NCBI GenBank assembly: GCA_007844125.1
Contig: CM017564.1
Span: 25,778,494-25,842,493, forward strand
Source: Sinonovacula constricta
Lineage: Eukaryota; Mollusca; Bivalvia; Cardiida; Solecurtidae
DNA: 64,000 nt
Reading direction: 5' to 3'
Shown: positions 21,655-34,400 of the stretch, in pieces
Layout of the letters: each line of letters starts with the position of its first letter
Numbering within the stretch: position 1 is the first letter of the stretch
Translations under genes and position numbers: made by a program
The notes under the pieces: model-generated
What the model saw: the letters and a program-made list of their open reading frames with translations, nothing else
Database searches by the model: none
Told to the model about the DNA's origin: nothing

Positions 21655-23390
21655 CCCTACTGAATGCGGGGCTAACGTGGAGTTTATGCTGTCATTTATG
21701 CAATGCTCTGAGTGCGGGGGTAACGTTGAGTTTATGCTGTCATTGAGGCACCCCACTGAATACGGTGGTAACGTTGAGGTTATGCTGTCATTTATGCAAT
21801 TCACTAAGTGAGTGGGTAACGTGGAGTTTATGCTGTCATTGAGGCACCCCACTGAATACGGTGGTACCGTTGAGTTTATGCTGTCACTGAGGCACCCCAC
21901 TGAATACGGTGGTAACGTTGAGTTTATGCTGTTATTGAGGCACACCACTGAATGCGGGGGTAACGTTGAGTTTATGCTGTTATTGAAGCACCTCACTGAA
22001 TACGGGGGTAACGTTGAGTTTATGCTGTCATTGAGGCACCTCACAGAATGCGAGGGTAACGTTGAGTTTATGCTGTTATTGAGACACCCCACTGAATGCG
22101 AGGGTAACGTTGAGTTTATGCTGTTATTGAGGCACCCCGCTGAATGCGAGGGTAACGTTGAGTTTATGCTGTCACTGAGGCACCCCACTGAATACGGTGG
22201 TAACGTTGAGTTTATGCTGTTATTGAGGCACACCACTGAATGCGGGGGTAACGTTGAGTTTATGCTGTTATTGAGGCACCCCACTGAATGCGAGGGTAAC
22301 GTTGAGTTTATGCTGTTATTGAAGCACACCACTGAATGCGAGGGTAACGTTTAGTTTATGCTGTTATTGAGGCACCTCACTGAATGCGAGGGTAACGTTG
22401 AGTTTATGCTGGCATTGAGGCACCCCGCTGAATGCGAGGGTAACGTTGAGTTTATGCTGTTATTGAGGCACCCCACTGAATGCGAGGGTAACGTTGAGTT
22501 TATGCTGTCATTGAGGCACCTCACTGAATGCGAGGGTAACGTTGAGTTTATGCTGTCATTGAGGCACCTCACTGAATGCGAGGGTAACGTTGAGTTTATG
22601 CTGTTATTGAGGCACCCCACTGAATGCGAGGGTGACGTTGAGTTTATGCTGTTATTGAGGCACCCCACTGAATGCGAGGGTAACGTTGAGTTTATGCTGT
22701 CATTGAGGCACCTCACTGAATGCGAGGGTAACGTTGAGTTTATGCTGTCATTGAGGCACCTCACTGAATGCGAGGGTAACGTTGAGTTTATGCTGTTATT
22801 GAGGCACCCCACTGAATGCGAGGGTGACGTTGAGTTTATGCTGTTATTGAGGCACCCCACTGAATGCGAGGGTAACGTTGAGTTTATGCTGTCATTGAGG
22901 CACCTCACTGAATGCGAGGGTAACGTTGAGCTTATGCTGTTTCTGAGGCACCTCACTGAATGCGAGGGTGACGTTGAGTTTATGCTTTTATTGAAGCACC
23001 CAACTGAATGCGGGGGTGACGTTGAGTTTATGCTGTTATCGAGGCACCCTACTGAATGCGGGGGTAACGTTGAGTTTATGCTGTTATTGAGGCACACCAC
23101 TGAATGCGAGGGTAACGTTGAGTTTATGCTGTTATTGAGGCACCCCACTGAATGCGAGGGTAACGTTGAGTTTATGCTGTTATTGAGGCACCCTACTGAA
23201 TACGGGGGTAACGTTGAGTTTATGCTGTTATTGAGGCACCCCACTGAATGCGAGGGTAACGTTGAGTTTATGCTGTTATTGAGGCACCCCACTGAATGCG
23301 GGGGTAACGTTGAGTTTATGCTGTTATTGAGGCACCCCACTGAATGCGGGGGTGACGTTGAGTTTATACTGTTTCTGAGGCACCCCTGAA
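21655..23390. repeat. 48-bp minisatellite open on both strands
   Basis: About 36 tandem 48-bp units. Forty-eight is divisible by three, so long frames persist. On plus the unit reads GNVEFMLLLRHPTECE (frames 21812-22354 and 22358-23389). On minus it reads NNSINSTLPSHSVGCL (21586-22332 and 22351-23487). The common base differences between units change amino acids on both strands (S/L, P/L, N/D, E/G, C/Y on plus), so there is no sign of protein-level constraint. The longest minus frame begins with a hydrophobic leader that resembles a signal peptide, and each unit carries two N-glycosylation sequons. A non-coding minisatellite is the default reading; expression is untested. Confidence 0.9.
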
Positions 23391-24041
23391 AGCTGTCCCT
23401 AAGGCACCCCAGTGAACATGTGAGTAAAGTTGGTTTAATGCTGTATAAAAGGATGCATATTATAAACATATCATTTAACAAGGCCATAGGCCTTCTAAAT
23501 ATTGTTTTTCATTCCAAGTATTCTATTAAAAAACATAAAATGGTGTCATCGTCCTATAGATGTAAAATGATGCAGGCTAGAATTATGTCTTTTATTCATT
23601 CCTTCTGGCATATCGATTACGATAGTTAGTTGTATAATAGACGTACGGGTGCACTTTATGTAATCTTACATAACATCATTGTTTAGTTTTGAAGACCCTA
23701 AAGTTAACCCTCAAAAGTGCATAAATAAGTGCAAAGTACATAGTGCAAATAGGTAAATAATGCGAAATAGGCATGTTTGTTTGAAGAACGTCTAAAATCC
23801 ATTCTGCGGCGGCAATTCATAGTAATATGTTTTTAATGACTAACACAATCTATATACTTCATAATTTATACAATATCTTTACTAGATGCCTAAAACAGAA
23901 CAGTCCGTATCAACCAGAATATGTATGTACGGTCATTGTTATAAGCGCACGTGCAAATTGTCGCCGAAATCATCTAATGCACATGTAACAGCCTGATTAA
24001 TTTCTCACTACAACACATAGTTCTAATTCGAGGCATTCCGC
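23391..24041. other. Gene-free stretch
   Basis: No coding or repeat structure beyond short 'gtgcaaa' echoes near 23715-23750. Confidence 0.4.
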
Positions 24042-24390
24042 TTTTAAAGGTGGTGTCCGACAGTTTGTCTACAACTTTCATATGTAACAATATCTCTAAA
24101 TAAGAACGATTGGAATTCCTGCTAAAAATAGACATCGACGTCACAGCGGATGACTTGGATGAACTTAAACATAAGTGGTCACATGGTTTTCTTAGTTTAA
24201 AAACAGCTAACTGTGCAGCGAAGCTCAGGTAGGAAATAGGTGTTTGTAATGACGATTGAGGCGTTATAGTTCACTTTTCCGACAGGTGTAGGACATACAT
24301 AAACATCATTTTGAGAGATCCTTTCAGATAACAATGGTTTACTAAGATGTATAATGAAAATATTTTTGGTTCAAACTGTCCTTTAAAGTA
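24042..24390 (+). mobile_element. Family E MITE-like repeat, copy 4 with TTAA flanks
   Basis: The left end reads TTAA then AGGTGGTGTCCGACAGTTTG; the right end reads CAAACTGTCCT then TTAA (about 24383-24387). Inverted termini with TTAA on both sides are what piggyBac- and Kolobok-type transposases leave behind. The interior is non-coding, with blocks shared with the other family E copies. Confidence 0.65.
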
Positions 24391-25198
24391 AAATGAATAT
24401 GATCAAACTAAATTGTTTACTACTGCACTTAAAATGTCCAGCTTGTTCAGTATGTAACAGTTTAACGTAATATTCTTAAAAAAATGAATTACTTATAATT
24501 TAACTTTTATAATATAATGTAAATATTTTTTTTTATTTATTTTTTGTAAGTCTGGAATAGACAATTGAGGTTTTAGTTATAAACAACAATACCACGTGCA
24601 TATAGTCTGTAGGCAAAACAAATGATGCCTTGACTTAGTCTTGAGCTATGACCTTTAATCCCTCGGCCTTTAATGTCACGTATCAACGGTCAGCGGAAAG
24701 CATAGAAGTCACGTTTACCCGACACAATATATCTATTTTTAGCACACCCGTATATAATGCGGTTAAAGGTAGGTGAAATAGTTAGAGCTAAAATCGATTG
24801 CCATAAAGTGACTTAGTCTGTACACATTTGGCGTACGTTTAGCAAATCTGTACAGTATGTTTAATTGGTTAATTTATCAAATGTGAGACAGAATGTCATT
24901 GATAATACATAAGATTGATTTACCAAAAAAGGAATAGATATAACACGGTAATGACATTAAGAATTACACCGTTATATAACACCATAACTTCGGGCGTGCT
25001 CCTTTAAAACCTCGACAGGCCTTACGTAAGGCAGCAAAACAACACATTCATAAGACAGTGTCGAACAAAACGTTATCAGTGCAATTTTCAAACGGTGGTA
25101 AGGCGAAGATCTGTCGTGCATATATTAGGAAGAAAAGTTTATAAATTGTGTCAGTTCGATTTACGACTGATAATATCGGAGAGTAACATTCTCTGACA
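24391..25198 (+). promoter_or_regulatory. ABCG2: ABCG2 upstream region with a possible TATA box
   Basis: No other gene is seen. A TATATAA motif at 24973-24979 lies about 220 bases before the start codon and could serve as a TATA box if the 5'UTR is unspliced. Vertebrate ABCG2 has a separate non-coding first exon, so the true promoter may be elsewhere. Confidence 0.25.
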
Positions 25199-25449
25199 AT
25201 GACAGCTGTTATTGCACAGGACCATTTATTCCAAAATGGGGGTACCAAGACGTACGGCATGCGACCAGGAACGAATGAATCGCACGTCTGGGTGGCCGTG
25301 GATGATCGGAAGGATAATCACTCCACGTCTAACTGCGGAATGAAAAGCAGTGGTTCTACCCTGTCCACACACAATGTATGCTACTCTGTGAAAGTGAAGG
25401 CTAAGGGATGCTGCGCACAACAGGACAAGGTGATTCTAAAAGGAATCGA
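25199..25449 (+). CDS. ABCG2: ABCG2 coding exon 1
   Basis: Residues 1-83 and two bases of codon 84. It holds a polar N-terminus and then the first NBD strand ([14 protein letters not shown], about 53-66). Donor GA|GTATGT, phase 2. Confidence 0.85.
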
Positions 25450-28400
25450 GTATGTATTTTATTATACATATATCATAATGAATAAGATCAGATCTACACA
25501 GTCTGTCTCCCATGGTCATGTACTACCTGTATATATATGAACCATATACACCTGTGTCTCATACATGTGAACTCTTCCACCTTTGGAAGGAGATTCCCAC
25601 TCTTAAGGTTCAAAATTATTTGAAAATGAGGGGTGTTTTACACATTTTCAGAAATCTCCCTACTTGAAAACACATAACATCCTTCTTTGTTTTTATGAAA
25701 ATAACAAATCTCCCACTTTGCAAGTGAACATCTCCCACTTTGGCCTGAGAAAAAGTTACTGTCGTTTACCAAAAGTATGTATATTTGACTACTAAATATG
25801 TTTTACCTTTTTAGATTCTGCCCATATTCTATCATTATACATAATTGTTTAATTGGCTTACAATACCTTAGACAAAACATCATTTATTACCTTAAATTGT
25901 AAATTGTTCATGCATGCTAATCAAGTACCCAGTAAATCTACAAGCTATATAAATGATGTGAGAAATGCATGTTTAGGATGCTTATTAGCGGCATGGTTTA
26001 AACAAGGGTCACTAAATATATTAATTATTGTAGAATGTGATCAACCTTGTTATTAACTGATTTTTAATTAATCAATACTTAATTTAATCTGAACGTGCAT
26101 CATAAGTTAGAGTTTTGCAAATGTTAAAACTACATACTACAGACATATTATCTTGGGTAAACATAAAATTAAAAAAAAACCCAACTGTATATGTAAATAA
26201 TTTTTGCAAAAAATATAATATATTTTGCTTTACACATATGCAGAAAACATTTGCATACCAAAGAGTGTTTTTTTTTCTCTACTCATAATGTATATTTTTT
26301 CCATTTCTATGCAAGTTTCAGTACACTGGCTAAATGGTTTTGTCTTACCATTGTCTATTTAGATATTAAATCTCTTGCATCATATTTTTTTCATTACTGT
26401 CCATTACAGATGTAGTTGTGTAGTTGTTTATTCTAGTAATATATTGTATTGTTGTACACATATTATTGATGAATATTTTCAGCACAATGTTCAAGCCGGG
26501 GATGAATGCTATCCTGGGACCGACAGGCAGCGGCAAGTCATCGTACGTATAAACCTCTTAGGTCCAATTAACATCTTAAAGGGTTTTATAAGTAAAGGTT
26601 TAACCCTTTTCCTCATGCCTATGCCATTTTACGCCTTTGTGAAACCATGCACACTTAGCACTTATCTAAGAATCTACACAACTAAAGGTTTATTTATAGA
26701 ATGGTTTTAGGTTTAACTTGAGATGTATAATAACATGTATATGCTGGACATACATCCATTAAAAAATACTTTAATCTCTTTCAAAGAGAAAAAGAATAAA
26801 CACAATTAAGTGAATTTTCACAATCATACACATATTCTAAGAGAGAAAGTGTTAAGCATATGAGTTTTTATTGACTAAACTTGGTTATGAAATGGCTAGC
26901 AGGGGAGCTCTTTTGAAAGAATAAATAATTTTTTAATATACTTTTAAGTTATTTTAAGATATTAAAACACTTACAGACATGTGATGTTTCCCGATTTCGC
27001 CGGGAGACTCCCGATATCAGGGGTCTGTCTCACGCCTCACGCTGAGCACATCAATTCTCCCGCTTTGATGTTCCCGACAGACTTAATCTCATTCCTCCTA
27101 AAGACTGCCACAGACAGTAGCTACCAGCCGATCATTTGATTACGCAATATATCCTAATGCAAGCGACCAGCATCTGCGTGTATATGTATGCAGCTAATCG
27201 AAACAGATCACTGCCAATCATTGAGCCTACCAAGTGTTAATTGGTCGCGACGATAATTTCATGCCCCGCCTCCTGGTGTTTAAAGGCAACCGCCACAAAC
27301 TGTAATCCCTTGATTGACACAATAACCACACCCATTTAGTGAACGCCGGAGATCATGCCCAATCAGTGTCACATGTTCTATTTTCTTACACAACTAATGG
27401 AAGCAATGCTTAACGCACGTGCGGACAAAGACATAGGACTGAGCTTCGAAATCTTAAATGTTCAATAACCCGTGAATAGGGTGAAATGAGAATTAATTTG
27501 CATTTACCCAAACGCAGGCTCCGGATAATTAGACTGAATGTCTTCAGTTTTTTTCCTTATCAAGCCAAGGTAATAATTTCCAACATTATTATTGCGATTG
27601 ACAAACTTCCTGACTGCAAACAAGTACTCTGATTTCCGTTTACTTCGGTACTCTAAATACACGACGTAAATCATGTAAATATGTAGAAAAATGGACATGT
27701 ATACACTTGAATGCAGGCAAATAACGTGACAGAATAATTCAAAAACGTTTAACAACTGACCTGCCTACGTGCCTTACAAACAAACAAAAAAAAACAACAA
27801 ACTAGTGCTAATTATATGTGTGACGTCATCGCGTCATAGCGCCATTTTGTCAGCAGACTACCGCATATGTTGAAACTGATGCGTTCGTGTGTACTCATAA
27901 AACTTACTCTAGTATTGATTTTCTTTTTCTTAAACCGAGACGATTGTGTATAGTTTTACTATGTTAAGGTTAGTGTCTAAATGGGCGACTCATCATTGAA
28001 TTAAAAACCAAAGGGAGCGAACGAAGCGAGCTATCGTGGTTTCTTTTCCATGAATAAGAATGTATGACAAAGTCCAATGAGCATTGCAATATATACTAAA
28101 ATTTGAAAACGCACAGGACAAAGGTATTTACGTGCAAGCCAAATGTAAAAGTAAATAAATGATGAGTCATTTAACAAAATGAGCAGACCCAAATGCAAAT
28201 GGACCGACTGGAAGAATCACTAATTTATATTCTAAACCTATACTAAGAACTTGTTGTGTGTAATGGTTGGAAATAAACATAATGTTAAAGTAATAATGTG
28301 CATATGAAATTAACATAAAAACAAGTTTGAGTGAAAGAGATGAATGTATGAAACAATAACACTGCTGAATACACAGAGCTTGCAACATGTATATTTGTGC

Positions 28401-31400
28401 ATTGTGCTACTAAAACAATCAATGATTTTAATTTGATACTTTGTAAGGCCTTTTGCTAACTGCATATTATTTAGGACATTATTGGCACTCACAAAACAAC
28501 ACATTGTGTGAGATATGTAGGCAAGCTTCTAGCCCTGAAATATGTCGGGGCAGGAATTAGGAGACAAACCTGCAAGGGCCACAGTAACATTGGAACAGAT
28601 AAAATCTAAGAAATGGTGAACATTTCCCAACATTATGTAAAGTCTACTTTGACTTTAGCTTTGTTTCTATTTGAAAGAAAATTTGTCTTCTTCCTGCAAA
28701 TATACATTTATCATAAAAGTAAATGGTTTTCGTGACAGTTGATACCATTTCATTTTGTGCATGAACAGTAAATAAAATGCCAACCTTAGACACTTTCAAA
28801 ACATATTTTCCATTTCAACTACTGGTAGCTTAAATCAGTTTACATCATACATCTTTCAAGATGGTTTCTTTAATTTACGTAAAATAATTTTAACTTTTTT
28901 TACATTAGTATGTGGTTTATATATGTAAATAAAAAACCGGACAGATATCTATTTACTACTTTGTCACAGAAAAACACTTGTTTGCTATTTATTCTTGATT
29001 AGTATAATGTCTTCATGTATTCTAAAGCATTTAACTTTGTTTAGAAAGTAACGGTATCAATGTGTTTACCACTAATATTTTATAATTATCAAAACTCTTT
29101 TGTCACTAACTTACAAATTAAATAAACTATTTTTATGCTTGCATACTCATCATTTCTTTGGAAACCTTTTTTCAATTCATTAGTAAGTGCTGTTGACACT
29201 TGACTTGTTTACACTATGTTTGGCTGTTGTTTTTGAAGGCCACATGCTTAAAACCAAAGCATTCAATTTGTGTCTAGATAGTGAACTAAAATATGCTAGA
29301 TATATTGCAAAATTCATTTTAAAATATTGTAAAGAACATTTTTATCACTGAAATTACTATTATTATTAAAAAAAAAAAAGACAAAAATACTGTTTTACAA
29401 ATAGAAATAAGCCACACAGTCAATTTAACGCGCATTCACGGAAATCTCCCTCCCTGGAACCCCAATCTCCCTCTCTGGGAGCCTAAGTCTCCCTCTTTGG
29501 GACCAAGGGAATATCACATGTCTGCACTTATCAAAAAATAATAAATCCACAGCCTAAATGTTTTGGTTATATGAGAAAGATTTTCTCTGAGGAAGTCCCA
29601 TAGTTAAAAGTAAATCTATGCTCTAAGTCATAAAAGTTTTACTGAATGAAAATTTGTCTACATTCAGAATAGCTGGAAATGTAGGTTAACAAAAAGAACA
29701 CTTATATAACATTGATATAATAGATGCCATGAATCAGGACAACATGATTTAAAGGTGGTTATGTAAGAAGGATGTTGTATCTTTTATATCCAGTCCTCCT
29801 GGAGAAGGCATATTTTTACAAAAGAATTACGAATAAATTATCAAAAAGTGGGTCACTATTATAACTTTGGCCTGACACTGTAAACTTATTTCTTCGTCTA
29901 TGCCCATATCACTTTTTCTAAGCATGCAGCGATATATGTAACTTGATTTAATGTTTAGTTTTAAACGTGAAGTTATCACACAATTTTTGGTTAAAGAAAT
30001 ACAATCCATACATGGATTTTAGAAAAAAGGGGTTAAAAACACAATAGTACATGTACATATTCTGTTCATATAAAAGATGGGAGAATTTAACTTGTTATCA
30101 CAGGTACATATATTCACATCACAGTGAAGGCAGCACTATATGAGCCTCTTGTAAACAGTTGTGTCTCAGTATGATTGAGAGATTTTTGGTAAGACAAGCA
30201 AGATCAAACAAAACCATTAAATCTTTATTGGACATGGAAGTGCAATCAGTAGAGCTTCGTCTCCAGGTACGGAGGCCCAGATTTACCAAAGTCGTTGAAA
30301 ATGGTTGGTCTCTTGCTAACGCTGAAGCAAATATAAGGGTAGTTCCACAACTGGTTGGCCCAGTGTCAGGATAATGTGATGCCAGGTGTTCATTGCATGA
30401 TGTACACAGTGCAGGCTGCACTATATCTGCTTTAAGTGGACACTGTCTCCAGATAAGTGAAATACTGCTGGTGAGACGATAAACCTAATAAATAAACATT
30501 AAATCTTGATTCAGTCTTGATTTAAATTAACATTTGCCAAATCAAGCTGACAACAATTGTTCTAAAGCTTTTTGACACGTGATTTTGCAGTGACGTGTAT
30601 CTAGAATTCAGAAAAATTGCCTCTTTCCAATACCACAGGACCTTTCCTGCAAGGATTAATGAACATACCTCTTATTTTGTTTACATGGAATTGAGCTAAT
30701 TAACCCATGCTTAGCTTGATAAACACTAAAATATATTGAATGTGCCTTTGTATATGGAAGAATACATATCAATCAATTATCTATTTTTTAAATTTTTTTT
30801 TTTTGTGGTGGTGCCTGGGGGGTGGGGGTGCGTTGCTGGGTTTACGGCACACCGACATCAGTTATCTAATGTTGAGAATAAGTTTTCCTACTTGTCCATT
30901 TTGACCTCATAGAAGTAACCAACTTAAGTAGTTTTTTTATGAGACCCTTTTATCCAATAAACAACACTTTGTTGCACCCCCAGGCTTCTGGATGTGCTGG
31001 CTGGGCGAAAGGATCCCCGTGGTTTATCAGGGACCCTCCTTCTAGATGGATGTCCACCTCCTGATAACTTCAAATGTATGGTGGGATATGTTGTACAGGT
31101 GAGTGAAGATTCACTGAATATCTAGTTTTGTGTTGGTCTTTCTAGGTTAATATTATTGAAATTATTGCTGTGCTGATACCCCTAAGGGTTAGAAATTACA
31201 CTGGATCTCAGGGAAGACATTTTGGAAGAAATCATAGGTTAATTAAAACATGTAATCATATGGTAAGTCATAAATTCATTAGTGAATTAATCCCTGAATC
31301 CCTATCTTTTGTTGGAGAAAATCATTGGTGAATTAATCTCTAATGTATCTACCATATCTTTTGTTGGAGAAAATCATTGGTTAATTAATCCCTAATGTAT

Positions 31401-34400
31401 CTACCATATCTTTTGTTAGAGAAAATCATTGGTTACTTAATCCCTAATGTATCTACCATAACTTTTGTTGGAGAAAATCATTGGTAATTAATCCCTAATG
31501 TATCCACCATATATTTTGTTGGAGAAAATCATTGATTAATTAATCCCTGAATTTATGTATCCAACATAGTTTTTGTTGGAGAATGTAGTAAGTGAAGTAA
31601 ACCCTGTAGCTTTTATATTTAGAACATCATAGGTTAATTAAAACCTATAGCTGTACATTTTGTTGGAGAAGGACTTTCATTTAAAATGCAGAGCATGATT
31701 TTAAGTCTTATGTTTATTTAATAGGTCCTATCAAAAGGTTTGTTAATAAATGCTTATGTGAGGTGAATATTGTAGAAATTCACAAACGTACAGGTAGACT
31801 GTGCCTTCGTGATGGGGTTGAACATGAACATTTCTATTTCCTACTGTCATCATTCTGTTTCTTCACCAGATCTTTCTCTACACTGTTTCCGTAGGATGAT
31901 GTTGTCATGGGAACACTGACTGTGAGAGAGAACTTCCACTTCTCTGCGGCCCTGAGACTGCCATCGTCTGTGTCGAGGGCGGAAAGGGAGGAGCGAGTGA
32001 ACCAAGTGATCATGGAGCTGGGTCTTAAACACTGTGCAGATACAAAGGTAGGATGGTCATGGTGGTGATGGGGCTGTCTGGTGTGGAGGTGTGTTTGTTT
32101 GTGGTGATGGTTATGATGGGGGTGATTGTAGTGTTGGTGATGATTATGATGGGGCAGATTGTAGTGTTGGTGGTGTTGGTTATGATGGTGGTGATTGTAG
32201 TGTTGGTGGTGATGGTTATGATGGTGGTGATTGTAGTGTTGGTGATGATGGTTATGATGGTGGTGATTGTAGTGTTGTTGGTAATGGTTATGGTGGTGGT
32301 GATAGTAGTGTAGGGGGTGATGGTTGGGATTGATAGTGGTGTGGATGATGGTTGTGATGTGTCAATGAGAGGGATGGTGTATGATGATGATGATATAACT
32401 GAGATTATTTCATCAGTTTACACGGCTGGATAAGTCCTCAGATACAAGTTGGTGGTGTTCAGTGAGATGTGACAAAATCACACACAGGTTTATTTACTAT
32501 AAGTATTTACTATGTATATTGATTGTATAAACATTACATGTGAGGGAGCTAAGGGTCAAAATTGGTAGTGGTGATAATTTTTAACTTCTCTGACCCCCTA
32601 GTCTCACACATCATGGGGTTGAGTCCCATTTGAGGCAAAACACTCGTGAAGAGGTCTTCCAGCTTACCTGGGTTGCATCGAAAGTCTACCCAGACATTTG
32701 TCTGAGGTCTTCCTCTGTTTATAATAGCTGTATGTCTCATTATGACCATAATTGTGTCACTGCAACGTATTTTAGAGACAAACAAATAAACAATTACATG
32801 TTAAACCAATCTGCCTTCTGTCGACACAAACTTTTCTGTGCTGTTACGTTGAAACAATTAAACACAATAAAACTGCCAGTTTACTATTCAATGAAATGGA
32901 TTAGTTTGTAAAACGTGATCACTTTCCTATAATACTTACAAACTGTACTTCGCCAATAGGCGACGATAATCCTCGTTGGAAGATGGACAGTGCAAACTGG
33001 GACCTGTTCTCAGCACTTTGTTCTGCAGAACTTGTCCCAACTTCAGTAGAAAATGTAGATGACAAAATTGTCGCATTTTCAAACACTTTGCACAATATTG
33101 CAGAAAGGTGTATACCTAAGACCTCGACTAAATCAAAACGTAATAAGCCTTGGTTTAATGAAGAGTGTAAAAAATCTATTCCTAAACGTAGGGCGGCATT
33201 AAAGCAATTTGATGTTCGACCTACCGATACAAATCTTAATAACCTTAAAAAAGAACGGGCTCAAAGTCGCCGGACTATTAAACATGCCAAAAGATCATCT
33301 TGGCAAAAGTATGTTTCAAAAATAAATGGCAAGACTTCCATCAAAAATGTTTGGTCTGCTATTAAAAAGATTAGCGGTAAACCATCATATTCAACTGTTA
33401 ACCACCTTAAAGCAAATCGCACCGTAATAACAGATAAACAAAACATTTCGAACACACTGGCTGAAAATTTTGCCCAAAATTCCTCATCGGCTAACTACAC
33501 GCCTCAATTTCAAACCTTTAAACACTCTGCCGAAAGGGAAAAGGTTAATTTTAAATCTAATAATAACGAAACTTACAATCAATCCTTTTCCTTGATAGAG
33601 CTTAAAGATGCTCTAAATAAATCGCATGATACCGCTGCTGGTCCAGACGACATACCGTATCAATTCTTAAAACATTTACCAATTCGATCTCTAAACTTAC
33701 TTCTGTCAATCTTTAATGAAATTTGGATATCCGGTAAAGTACCCGATTCTTGGAAAAATGCCTTCATTATTCCACTTCATAAACAAGGTAAAGACCCAAC
33801 AGATCCTCAAAGCTATAGACCTATTGCTTTGACGAGCTGTATTTGTAAAACCTTAGAACGAATGATCAATAATAGACTTGTCTGGTATCTTGAGTCCAAC
33901 AACTTAATTTCAGAATATCAAAGTGGATTCAGACACCAACGTAGCACAGTCGATCATCTTGTTCGTTTAGAAACACTCATTCGTGATGCCTTCATCAAGA
34001 AGGAACACCTTGTAGCTGTGTTTTTCGATCTTGAAAAGGCTTATGACACCGCTTGGAAACATGGGATTTTAAAGGATTTAGGTGACCTTGGTCTCAGGGG
34101 TCATTTACCAATTTTTAACATTAAAATAAATAATATTGTTAAAACCCTTCATGAAGGGGTTGACTGTTCACTTTTTGTGGACGATTTCGTTATTTGTTAC
34201 CGCTCTAAAAATATGAGCACAATTGAAAGACAATTACAACAATGTCTTAATAAGTTGCAAAAATGGAGCAACACCAACGGTTTCAAATTTTCTCCAACCA
34301 AAACCAACTGTATACATTTCTGTCAGAAACGTGGTCTTCATGTTGACCCCGAATTGTTTTTAAATAACGTTCGCATTCCCGTCGTCCAGGAAACTAAGTT

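Noticed and set aside
27504..27755. Short open frames inside the 2.55-kb element as a transposase remnant
   Set aside because: The frame is only 83 codons with no catalytic motif; the element interior shows no credible transposase.
32053..32333. Valine-rich and glycine/aspartate-rich frames after ABCG2 exon 4
   Set aside because: They read through the exon 4 donor into a G/T-rich repeat. Exon phases show that splicing occurs at 32047.
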